Assembly: GCF_027889715.1 (NCBI RefSeq)
Contig: NZ_JAPJZH010000006.1
Location: 238,882-302,881 of the forward strand
Direction of reading: 5' to 3'
DNA from: Allohoeflea poritis
GTDB lineage: Bacteria > Pseudomonadota > Alphaproteobacteria > Rhizobiales > Rhizobiaceae
Length of the DNA: 64,000 bases
Positions within the stretch are counted from its first letter, which is position 1. Every line of letters starts with the position of its first letter. Shown in pieces: positions 37,784 to 45,292 of this stretch. The position numbers and the translations under genes were made by a program. A model generated the notes under the pieces. The model had not been told where the DNA came from. It worked only from the letters and a program-made list of their open reading frames with translations, and did not search any database.

Positions 37784-39054
37784 GGATGCTCCAGTGTCGC
37801 GTTTTCGTGGTGCTCATCGAACAGAAGAAGCCGCGCCGTCTGATGCCAGGTTTCTATTTCTTCCTCGGTGGATTTCGGCAGCGGACGCCGCAACGCCTTG
37901 AGAAGGTCGAAACGGCAGATATCGATCGCGCTGCGGACCAGGTTGGAATAGTCCGAATAACTTTCCCGGACCATCCAAAGCCAAAAGAGCACCGCTGGCG
38001 GTCCCAGCGCGGCGAGCACGAACAGCAGATGCAGTTCTTCCCCGGCAAATGCCAGAATCAGCAGCCAATTGAGGATAAAGAGCAGCGTCAGCGCCAGACA
38101 AAGCACCGAATAGTCGACCTGTGTCTTGGCCGCGTCCAGGCTGGATTTGATCGTATCGTCGGCGATCACCAGACGCAGACGCGGCCAGAAGAAATCAAAA
38201 TCGAATCCATATCGCGTATCGCAATAGCTACGCAGCGCCGCGACGTGATTTCCAAAGCGCGTGGGCGCCAGCTCCGCCTTTGCAAACTCGCTTTCATGTT
38301 TCTTGAACATGCGCAGTTCACGCGATTGGGCAATGTCCTGCACATAGGGCGCAAGCTTATCCATCATATCTGAATACAGTCCGCTCAACCTCTCCGATTG
38401 GGCGATATCGGCCATCTCGACCCTGGGATTGCGTGAATCAGAGTTTCCGCGCAGGCGACCGGGATGGGCGCAATTGCGGCTCAGAGCCCGTTCCAGACTG
38501 ATGACGGCGCTTCGAAACTCCTTGACCGGCACACGCATATTCATAAGCCGGAGCATCTTGATGGACTTTATCTGCTTTTCCGCCTCGTCTATCGCGCGCG
38601 CATCGGTGATCTTCTCGAGTGCTTCTCCAAGCAGGCTTGCCTCCCACAGCCTTTTCTTTATTTCGCCGGTCGCCGGAAGGCGGGCACGCGCGTTCAGCAA
38701 TTCCTGCCTCTCGGAGATGAAGCTGTCGTATCGAAGCCTCTGATTGAGGAGCATGGACGCACGAATAGGCCACCAGAGATTTTCACCCTCTATAAGCTTT
38801 GTTATCGCCCGGATGGCAGGAGAAACAGTGAAGGCGACAACGGCGATCGCGCCGATGGCAAGCACCGTGTCGACGACCTTGCTGGCCGAGCCTGCCGATT
38901 CGTAGTAATCGAGCAGATATTTTCTTACGGGTTCGAATTCGAATGATGCGAATATGAGATTCGCCGCAAAAAACAAAAGCCAAGGGAAAAAACGGACGAG
39001 AAGAAACGAACGCCCCAGCCATGAATCCACTTTATCCAGAATTTGGCCGAACAT
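37780..39054 (-). CDS. Four-helix membrane protein of unknown function
   Basis: 424 aa. Two N-terminal helices (about residues 18-38 and 62-84) and two C-terminal helices (about 318-338 and 342-368) flank a soluble, largely helical central domain of about 230 residues. The central region ends in RYGFDFDFFWPRLRLVIADD, a Trp-Pro-Arg-Leu motif seen in uncharacterised bacterial membrane proteins. A charged C-terminal tail follows. It lies between the zinc-ribbon gene (26 bp upstream) and the SAF-like gene (four-base overlap), so the set is one operon. No enzyme or transporter family is recognised. Confidence 0.7.
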   Translation of the reverse strand: MFGQILDKVDSWLGRSFLLVRFFPWLLFFAANLIFASFEFEPVRKYLLDYYESAGSASKVVDTVLAIGAIAVVAFTVSPAIRAITKLIEGENLWWPIRASMLLNQRLRYDSFISERQELLNARARLPATGEIKKRLWEASLLGEALEKITDARAIDEAEKQIKSIKMLRLMNMRVPVKEFRSAVISLERALSRNCAHPGRLRGNSDSRNPRVEMADIAQSERLSGLYSDMMDKLAPYVQDIAQSRELRMFKKHESEFAKAELAPTRFGNHVAALRSYCDTRYGFDFDFFWPRLRLVIADDTIKSSLDAAKTQVDYSVLCLALTLLFILNWLLILAFAGEELHLLFVLAALGPPAVLFWLWMVRESYSDYSNLVRSAIDICRFDLLKALRRPLPKSTEEEIETWHQTARLLLFDEHHENATLEHP

Positions 39055-39080
39055 TTGTACTGCCTAAATACCATCACACA

Positions 39081-39530
39081 TTACGCGATACATCGTCCAC
39101 ACTTCGTTCCATAGTAGACTCTTCCACACCTCTTGCATTCGTATGTTGTCGGAAGCACGGAATACAGCCGTTTGAAATCAGGGCTGGTGACCGCAAGTAT
39201 CTCATGCGGGCCGATCCCTGATCCGTAATTCAGAATACTGCCAATCTCATCACCGGGCCGAAGGCCGAGGACGCTGGCTGCGCGTGACCTTCTGCCCAAG
39301 GGCCTTACCATTCTGCCGTGTATGCTGCGCAACGGCAGATACACGTCAACGTCACTTCGCGTCAGGTTTTCGAGACTGTAGGCGGAGTATCTGTAGGGCG
39401 ATATTTGCCCGGGCAACTGGAGAACCAGATTGCTGTTATCCGTATCTCGCAGGTGGGAAACCGCCGCGTGGACCGTCATATCACCTGTTACAAGAGGCGT
39501 GGCAACAATTCTGAATTCTCGGTCCGCCAT
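39081..39530 (-). CDS. Small protein with C-terminal zinc ribbon, function unknown
   Basis: 149 aa from the ATG at 39530, whose A and the preceding stop overlap as TGATG, coupling translation to the upstream gene. The first 120 residues look like a mixed alpha/beta domain with no known motif. The last 20 residues hold CKRCGRVYYGTKCGRC, a compact CX2C-X8-CX2C zinc ribbon, ending two residues later. Zinc ribbons of this type usually mediate protein or nucleic-acid contacts. Second gene of the unknown operon. Confidence 0.7.
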   Translation of the reverse strand: MADREFRIVATPLVTGDMTVHAAVSHLRDTDNSNLVLQLPGQISPYRYSAYSLENLTRSDVDVYLPLRSIHGRMVRPLGRRSRAASVLGLRPGDEIGSILNYGSGIGPHEILAVTSPDFKRLYSVLPTTYECKRCGRVYYGTKCGRCIA

Positions 39531-39811
39531 CAATCTTCATCCAGGAATTCGGTGTGCGCTTCGATATGCGCGATGAGCACAACCAGATCCATTGACCCTG
39601 CCTGCGCAGGATCCAGGTCCGTCCAGTTGAAATTCAGGGGAGGCGCATCGGATCGCAGACGATTGGCTACGGCATGCAGAAAAAGCTGAACGGCCGATTT
39701 ATCTTTGTATACGTCGGTATTGTCGCTGAGTTTTTGAGTATTCTTGAGTTCTATTCCGTCAGCGGCGATCTGCAAGTGCACAGCTGAGTATATTGCGGCA
39801 GTTCTACTCAT
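39530..39811 (-). CDS. Small acidic protein of unknown function, first gene of operon
   Basis: 93 aa from the ATG at 39811 with GGGGGA 5 bp upstream; a longer frame lacks a ribosome site. No signal peptide or membrane segment. The sequence has two halves: SAVHLQIAADGIELKNTQKL and a C-terminal MDLVVLIAHIEAHTEF. It is not recognised. Strong ribosome site plus coupling to the next gene support that it is real. Confidence 0.65.
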   Translation of the reverse strand: MSRTAAIYSAVHLQIAADGIELKNTQKLSDNTDVYKDKSAVQLFLHAVANRLRSDAPPLNFNWTDLDPAQAGSMDLVVLIAHIEAHTEFLDED

Positions 39812-40003
39812 GACATTCCCCCACAATAGAACTATTCTCGGTTGAAACACTACCAAATAGACACAACTGATACAATCCGGCCAAGTACCGACGTCTGATC
39901 ACTGCAAAGCGAAGACGTGGCCGGTCGATCCGGCGGCGCCTGTTTGCGTTTTAAATGGTGGCCGGATGAACACACTGGCGGATAACCCTTCTACGAAGCG
40001 ATC

Positions 40004-40028
40004 GGAACATTGAACCCGAGCGGCCGTT
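40004..40028 (+). promoter_or_regulatory. Putative ECF-type promoter of the sigma factor gene
   Basis: GGAAC (40004-40008), 16 bp, then CGTT (40025-40028), the general alphaproteobacterial ECF pattern. The -35 context ATCGGAAC resembles ATCGGAAT in front of sorT. It would start transcription about 45 bp before the sigma GTG at 40081, consistent with autoregulation. Confidence 0.55.
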
Positions 40029-40080
40029 TCGCCTATGGTTGGCTCGCGGGCGTTTTGCGTCCGCCAGGGAGGGTGTCGCA

Positions 40081-40611
40081 GTGCTATCGCGGTTTCTGAG
40101 ACGGCGCGATCCGACGGCGCGGCTTTCAGTTGAACTGAAAGCCTACGCGCTGGCGATGACGCGCGACCCGGACATTGCTGAAGATCTCGTGCAGGAGACC
40201 CTTGCGCGCATGCTGGAACGGCCGGGTTTGCTGGAAGACAGCACGATGTCAAAGCGCTACGCATTCAGAACCCTGCACAATCTCTACATCGACAATTTGC
40301 GTAAAAACAAAGTCAGGCAGGAATATTCCGCGGTTCAGGAACGTCTATCCAGCGAAGCGGACGGCGCCGGGTTCGACGCAGTCGACCGGTTGATCGTTCG
40401 CAATGCGTTCGAATTGCTGACGCCGGAGCATCGCGAAATCCTGTTTCTGATCGATGTCATGGGTTTCAAATACGCGGAAGCCGCGGAGACGCTTGGCGTT
40501 GCAAAGGGAACGGTGATGAGCAGGGTCAGCAGGGCGCGGGCGGAGATGGTCAGGAAACTCCAGGAATCTCCGGTGCGCCCGCTCAAACGACGTGGAAAGA
40601 ACGGGAATTGA
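40081..40611 (+). CDS. ECF-family RNA polymerase sigma factor (RpoE4-like by context)
   Basis: 176 aa from the GTG at 40081, which has GGGAGG 8 bp upstream; an in-frame TTG 14 codons earlier is less likely and would overlap the putative start of transcription. Region 2: ELKAYALAMTRDPDIAEDLVQETLARMLE with RTLHNLYIDNLRKNK; region 4: LTPEHREILFLIDVMGFKYAEAAETLGVAKGTVMSRVSRAR. Next to an anti-sigma gene and facing sorU/sorT, as reported for the sulfite-responsive RpoE4 system of Sinorhizobium meliloti. It probably activates its own operon and sorT in response to sulfite; this is inferred from synteny. Confidence 0.88.
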   Translation: MLSRFLRRRDPTARLSVELKAYALAMTRDPDIAEDLVQETLARMLERPGLLEDSTMSKRYAFRTLHNLYIDNLRKNKVRQEYSAVQERLSSEADGAGFDAVDRLIVRNAFELLTPEHREILFLIDVMGFKYAEAAETLGVAKGTVMSRVSRARAEMVRKLQESPVRPLKRRGKNGN

Positions 40612-41387
40612 GCAGGCTTTCTGAAAAGGATTTCGAATATCTGAACGCGCTCGCGGACGGCGAACTCGACGATGACACGGCGCGCGAATGGCGGGCTCGC
40701 ATAGACAGTCATCCCGGGATGCGCACCGCCTATGACGAAATCGTCTCGATCAAGCGCAAGCTGGCTGGCCTCGGCGCTGATGCTCCGGAATTGCCGGCCC
40801 TCGGCAATCAGGACAGTTCGGGCACCGGGCGCTGGGCGATCGCTGCATCGATTGCCGCGGTTCTGCTCGCCGGCGCCGTGGTTTTCTGGCCCGGCGGCGA
40901 AACAACGGGCCAGCCACAATCGATCGCCGCCTGGCATGACCGTTTCTCCGGACAGGAATATGTTGTCGATCAGGGCGACCAGCCGCTTTTCGTCTCATTC
41001 GGCACGATCGCCGATATTCCGATACCCGATCTGCAAGCCTGGCGTCTTTATCTGGTCGACCACCATGTGCTGGATCAGGGAACGCCATCCGCGCAGGCGG
41101 TGCTTCACTATCGCGGCCTGCGCGGCTGCCGGCTGACCATCCGTTACGGTGCGTCCGTGCAGCCGGTGAGTGCAGAGGCAGCGCCGGCCGCGGACGGCAA
41201 TTTCCGCCACTGGCTGGCCGGCAGTTCCGACATCAGCATCATTGCCAGCGGAATGGATGCGGGCCGTTTCGGATCGATTGCCGACTATGTGGAACTGCTG
41301 ACGAAGGCTTCAGCCGATCCATCCGGAAAGATGCAGATCGCCGAGGCCAGCGGCATCCTGAACGCACCGCCCTGTACGCAGGTTTGA
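40608..41387 (+). CDS. Transmembrane anti-sigma factor
   Basis: 259 aa, TTG start overlapping the sigma stop (TTGA). The cytoplasmic N-terminus (about residues 1-75), with DFEYLNALADGELDDDTAREWRARIDSHP, is the anti-sigma helical domain. One membrane helix (about 77-95, WAIAASIAAVLLAGAVVFWP) is followed by a periplasmic domain of about 160 residues with two Cys. No zinc HXXXCXXC motif is present. It likely holds the ECF sigma factor until a periplasmic or redox signal, probably sulfite-related, is sensed. Confidence 0.85.
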   Translation: MSRLSEKDFEYLNALADGELDDDTAREWRARIDSHPGMRTAYDEIVSIKRKLAGLGADAPELPALGNQDSSGTGRWAIAASIAAVLLAGAVVFWPGGETTGQPQSIAAWHDRFSGQEYVVDQGDQPLFVSFGTIADIPIPDLQAWRLYLVDHHVLDQGTPSAQAVLHYRGLRGCRLTIRYGASVQPVSAEAAPAADGNFRHWLAGSSDISIIASGMDAGRFGSIADYVELLTKASADPSGKMQIAEASGILNAPPCTQV

Positions 41388-41393
41388 CGCGCT

Positions 41394-41723
41394 TCAATTT
41401 GATGGAAAATTCGGCCGGTCGACGCCGTAGTTCTTGGCAAGATAATCGATGATGAGCGTGTAGTCCGGCTCCTCGATTTCCTCCATCTCCTGGTCAAGCA
41501 CCATCCATTCCAGCAGTTCGATCCAGCCTTCGCGGGTCAGACCCTGCTGGGCGATGATGCGCTCGGAATGGCAGGCTGCGCAGTAGATAAAGGTCTCCTC
41601 GACGCCGGTATCGTTGAACAGGACACCGAATTCGTAATCGTCATCCGCCGATCCTGCCTGGGCAGCCCCGGCAAAGCCGACAAGGAAAAGGACGCAGAGC
41701 AAGTGTCTGAAGACACGGTTCAT
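41394..41723 (-). CDS. sorU: Monohaem c-type cytochrome, SorU-like electron acceptor of sulfite dehydrogenase
   Basis: 109 aa from the ATG at 41723 (GGAG 7 bp upstream). Signal peptide residues 1-23 (ending GAAQA). Haem motif CAACH at residues 48-52. No clear class I methionine ligand motif; Met candidates are WMVLDQEM. C-terminal region is acidic (EEIEEPDYTLIIDYLAKNYG). It follows sorT by 77 bp on the same strand and should accept electrons from it, as SorU does for SorT in Sinorhizobium. It converges on the anti-sigma gene with a 6-bp gap. Confidence 0.82.
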   Translation of the reverse strand: MNRVFRHLLCVLFLVGFAGAAQAGSADDDYEFGVLFNDTGVEETFIYCAACHSERIIAQQGLTREGWIELLEWMVLDQEMEEIEEPDYTLIIDYLAKNYGVDRPNFPSN

Positions 41724-41800
41724 GGTGTTCTCCAAGGAAAGCGCGGCTGCGTGGCAGATAAATCCGCCACGCATGCGCGGTCAATGTTGATGAGGACCGG

Positions 41801-43096
41801 TTAGCTGACGGTCAGCGCGACGCGGTGCATGGTGTTGTTGAGGTATCCCTTGGGATTCCACGCCAGCGCGAAGGGCTGCTGCTCGCCGGAATCATCCGTT
41901 GCGCGCGCCCAGACCTCGTAATAGCCGGCCTGCGGGAAAGTGACGGTCGTGCGCCAGTTCTGCCAGGCGCCGTCATTGACCGGATCGTCGAGATCGGCCT
42001 GCTGCCAGGTGGCGCCGAAATCGATCGAGACATCGAGCCGCGTGACCTTGCGGTCGCCCGACCATGCGTGGCCGCGCACTTCGGCCTTCATGCCGGAGGC
42101 CGTGCCGGTCTGCGGCGCAGTGATCAGCGATTTCACCGGCATGCGCTCGATGATCTCGAAATCCTCTTTCTCGACCTTCTCGCCCGGCGCGACGGGCCGG
42201 TTGGGAACCCTGTAAGAGGTGCCGGTCATCTTCGGTCCGTCATGGATGATGTCGCGCAGGTAGATGCGCTTCAGCCATTTGTGGGAGACGGAGCCCGGCC
42301 AGCCCGGCACCACCAAGCGCAGCGGCGCGCCGTTGTTCGGATGGATGGGCGCGCCATTCTGCGCCCAGGCGATGAGCACATTGTCGGTCATCGCCTTTTC
42401 GATCGGCATGCCGCGCGAGATCGGCAGCTTGTCGGGATTGCCGGACAGATGGCTGTCGGCGCCGACATGGGCGGTATAGACGACATTGTCCTTGACGCCG
42501 GCGGCATCGAGCACGTCCTTCAGCCGCACGCCCGTCCAGTCGGAGCAGCCGACGGCGCCGAGCGTCCACTGGTTGCCCTTGGCGGGCGGGTCGAAGGCGG
42601 CGCGGCCATTGCCGCCGCATTCGATGGTCAGCGCCATGGTGTGGTTCTCGAATTTCTCGCGAAGCTCGGCGATCGTCATGGTCATCGGATTGTCGACAAG
42701 TCCGTCAACGGTCAGCGTCCAGCTATCCGCACCGACATCCTCAGGCGGATGGCCGTTGTTGCGGATGAAGTGACGCGCTGTCGGCGTGATCGGATCGTCA
42801 AGCAGATGCGGCGGCGTCTCGGCGTTGATCGGCCGGTCATTGAGCAGCGTCAGCCCGTCCTTGCCCACAAGCACATCATCGCTGGCAAAAGCCGCCGGAA
42901 CCAAGCCGGCCGGCATGTTGCGGTGGAACGGGATCGCCGCTCCCACCATCGCGCCCATGGTCGCAAGGCCCGCGCCCCTCAGAAATCCGCGCCTGTCCGA
43001 ATTTGTCTTCCTGCCGAAAAATGCTGCATCAGCCCCTTCAGGGTCCCGCTCGAAATATTCATGGAGCCCCCTCGGCCCGCCAGTATCGTCACTCAT
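41801..43096 (-). CDS. sorT: Periplasmic sulfite dehydrogenase, SorT type (sulfite oxidase family)
   Basis: 431 aa from the ATG at 43096, chosen because GGAGGAGGAG stands 6 bp before it. Twin-arginine signal SDRRGFLRGAGL (Arg35-Arg36) exports the folded enzyme. The molybdopterin domain has the Mo ligand Cys160 in TIECGGNGR, then GAVGCSDWTGVRLKDVLDAAGV and VVPGWPGSVSHKWLKRI; the C-terminal dimerisation domain contains RGHAWSGDRKVTRLDVSIDFG. It oxidises sulfite to sulfate and passes electrons to the adjacent cytochrome. An ECF-type promoter element lies 46 bp upstream. Confidence 0.9.
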   Translation of the reverse strand: MSDDTGGPRGLHEYFERDPEGADAAFFGRKTNSDRRGFLRGAGLATMGAMVGAAIPFHRNMPAGLVPAAFASDDVLVGKDGLTLLNDRPINAETPPHLLDDPITPTARHFIRNNGHPPEDVGADSWTLTVDGLVDNPMTMTIAELREKFENHTMALTIECGGNGRAAFDPPAKGNQWTLGAVGCSDWTGVRLKDVLDAAGVKDNVVYTAHVGADSHLSGNPDKLPISRGMPIEKAMTDNVLIAWAQNGAPIHPNNGAPLRLVVPGWPGSVSHKWLKRIYLRDIIHDGPKMTGTSYRVPNRPVAPGEKVEKEDFEIIERMPVKSLITAPQTGTASGMKAEVRGHAWSGDRKVTRLDVSIDFGATWQQADLDDPVNDGAWQNWRTTVTFPQAGYYEVWARATDDSGEQQPFALAWNPKGYLNNTMHRVALTVS

Positions 43097-43141
43097 GCGT
43101 ATCTCCTCCTCCTCTGCGATCGATTGTCGCATTGGGAAAAG

Positions 43142-43167
43142 GACGTGCGTGCCGCCGGAATTATTCC
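43142..43167 (-). promoter_or_regulatory. Putative ECF-type promoter of sorT
   Basis: On the minus strand GGAAT (43163-43167), 17 bp, then CGTC (43142-43145). The flank ATCGGAATA parallels ATCGGAACA before the sigma gene at 40001-40009. Position, 46 bp before the sorT ATG, suits a promoter. Confidence 0.5.
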
Positions 43168-43259
43168 GATGGGCGGGTGAAAAAATTGGCCGAAGGATTG
43201 CTTGAACGGTTTTGGTCAGGTCGTCCCTCGGCGGCCGGAATCGCCGTAAGGCGTTTGAT

Positions 43260-44462
43260 TCATTCAGCGATTGCCCGCGCCAGCACCTCGGCGCCGCGGA
43301 CCAGATCGTGTTTGTGCGTATCCTCGGAAAAATTGTGGCTGACGCCGCCGATCGAAGGCACGAAGAGCATCGCCGCCGGCATCAGCCGCGCGACATTGGC
43401 GGCATCATGCAGGGCACCGGAGGGCATGATCCGCCAGGCACCCGGCGCGGTCGTTTCAGCGGCTCGCTCGAGACGCGCACGCAAGGTCGCGTCCATTTCT
43501 GTCGGCGGCACTGCGACGGGGTTCGAGATGTCCAGTTGAAGACCCCGGTCATCGCAAAGGCGCATGGCGGTTTCGCGAATAATGGCCTCCATATGGTCGA
43601 GCCGGTCGGCGCTGCCGTCGCGCCACTGCACGGTAAAATCCGCCTGCCCCGGAACGATGGACGAAGCGTTGGGCTGCAGCGCGACGTGACCGATGGTCCA
43701 GACGGTCGCGGGCGTCACCACATCGGCAAAATCCCGGTTGATCGCCCCGGTGAATGCGGCAAGGCCCTGAAAGGCGTCGCGACGCACCGCCATCGGCGTG
43801 GTGCCGGCATGGTTTTGATGGCCGGTGAACCGCATCTGCAGGCTGCGGATGCCGACAATGGCGTTCACCACGCCGATCGATTCTGCCGCATCGTCAAGAA
43901 CCGGGCCCTGCTCGATATGCGCCTCGATGAAGCCGGAAAACCGCCCGGGTTGAATGAAGCCCGCAACGCACAGGCCGGCCATGGCCGCCCGCGCCTCGGC
44001 AAAGCTGCGGCCCTCCAGATCCGTGATCCCGTCGGCCTCATCGAGCGGCAGGGCGCCGGTCCAGATGCGGCTGCCGGTCAGCGCGCCGAACCGGCCTTCC
44101 TCGTCCTGGAAGGAGACGACGGCGACAGGCGGTCCGCCCGTTTCTGCGGATGCGCGCGCCACTTCCAGCGCGGCGATCACGCCGTAAGCGCCGTCGAGCC
44201 AACCGCCCTCAGGCTGTGAATCGCTGTGCGAGCCCGACAGGATGCAGGGCCTATCCGTTTGCGGCACACCGAAGAGATTACCGGCGGGATCGAAGACGGG
44301 CTCAAGCCCCGCCTCCCTCATGCGACCCGCGAGCCATTCGCGCGCCGCAATATCGGCCTCGGAAAAGGCGGGGCGCACAACGCCGCTCTGCCTGGCGCCG
44401 AAGGACCGAAGTTTCTGAAGATCGCCCAGAAGGCGGTCGGGATTGATGTTTATGGGCGGCAT
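43260..44462 (-). CDS. Zn-dependent M20-family amidase (hydantoinase/carbamoylase type)
   Basis: 400 aa from the ATG at 44462, which has AGGAG 5 bp upstream. Metal ligands and catalytic residues of the N-carbamoyl-L-amino-acid hydrolase/allantoate amidohydrolase group are visible: [20 protein letters not shown] (His, Asp), [14 protein letters not shown] (Glu-Glu), [12 protein letters not shown] (His), [12 protein letters not shown] in the dimerisation domain and [15 protein letters not shown] (His) at the end. It would hydrolyse a carbamoyl or ureido bond; the substrate, such as an N-carbamoyl amino acid, beta-ureidopropionate or allantoate, is not determined. Stands alone. Confidence 0.88.
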   Translation of the reverse strand: MPPININPDRLLGDLQKLRSFGARQSGVVRPAFSEADIAAREWLAGRMREAGLEPVFDPAGNLFGVPQTDRPCILSGSHSDSQPEGGWLDGAYGVIAALEVARASAETGGPPVAVVSFQDEEGRFGALTGSRIWTGALPLDEADGITDLEGRSFAEARAAMAGLCVAGFIQPGRFSGFIEAHIEQGPVLDDAAESIGVVNAIVGIRSLQMRFTGHQNHAGTTPMAVRRDAFQGLAAFTGAINRDFADVVTPATVWTIGHVALQPNASSIVPGQADFTVQWRDGSADRLDHMEAIIRETAMRLCDDRGLQLDISNPVAVPPTEMDATLRARLERAAETTAPGAWRIMPSGALHDAANVARLMPAAMLFVPSIGGVSHNFSEDTHKHDLVRGAEVLARAIAE

Positions 44463-44734
44463 GTTGCTCCTGGACTCAGTCAAACGGCACCGCACAATCT
44501 GGTGCAGTCGGCCAATCTTGTCGAACAATAGTCTGGAGCCGTTCGGGAGTTAACCGAAATGTCACACCCGGCGCCGCTTTAATTGACAGCGCGTTTGGCG
44601 GGCCGCTACAGTTTTTGCGGACAGGATTGTCCACCCGGGGCGGGTGCGTTTTGGTTGTTGTCGAACGGGCGGCAGGACAGGACGGATCGCGGATGAAGCC
44701 CCGGCAATCATGGCGAAGACCGAGGAGTGCTGTA

Positions 44735-45292
44735 ATGCGATTTCGTTTCCTGACTGTATTGTCCGCCGTCTGTCTGGGCGTATTCGGCACCGGCGCACTG
44801 GCGCAGGACGCCTCCTCGGACGAACAGCCCGATTTCATCATCAAGGTGCCGGTGAAATTCGATAATCTGCACAAGGATATCACCGGTTCCTACGTGCATT
44901 GCGAGGCCTATTCGCCGGATTATGTCTATGGCGGCGAGCAGGCGACGCCAGCGCGCGCTTCCTCGGGCGATCTCGGCACCGACGATTATGACGGCATTGT
45001 CGAGATGGCGCTTTCCGTGCGCGATTACTGGGATCCGGACGATACGACCGAGATCGTCTGCGAGATGTCGTTCAACGTGAAGACCGACCGCGGCGTCGAG
45101 CGCATCGATTCCGAGCTTTACGGCCCGACGACGGCCTTTGGCCGCGACCGCAGCGCCTGCCGCCACGAGGTGGAATGGCTGCGCGCCGCCTGCACGGAGA
45201 AAGACAGCGAAGCGCTCGGCCTCATCCGCCACAAGCTGAACGAACCGGCAGCCGATTCGTCCACTGACACGAGCGCCGCCGCATCGGAATGA
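44735..45292 (+). CDS. Secreted protein of unknown function, partner of the repeat protein
   Basis: 185 aa from the ATG at 44735 with GAGGAG 8 bp upstream; the frame is open for 40 codons before it. Signal peptide residues about 1-22 (ending GALAQ). The mature domain begins PDFIIKVPVKFDNLHKDITG and has four Cys, in VHCEAYS, IVCEMSF, SACRHEVEWLRAACTEK, suggesting disulfides and an extracytoplasmic site. A Ser/Thr/Ala-rich tail ends the protein. Its stop overlaps the next start (ATGA), so both secreted proteins are made together. No family recognised. Confidence 0.7.
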   Translation: MRFRFLTVLSAVCLGVFGTGALAQDASSDEQPDFIIKVPVKFDNLHKDITGSYVHCEAYSPDYVYGGEQATPARASSGDLGTDDYDGIVEMALSVRDYWDPDDTTEIVCEMSFNVKTDRGVERIDSELYGPTTAFGRDRSACRHEVEWLRAACTEKDSEALGLIRHKLNEPAADSSTDTSAAASE

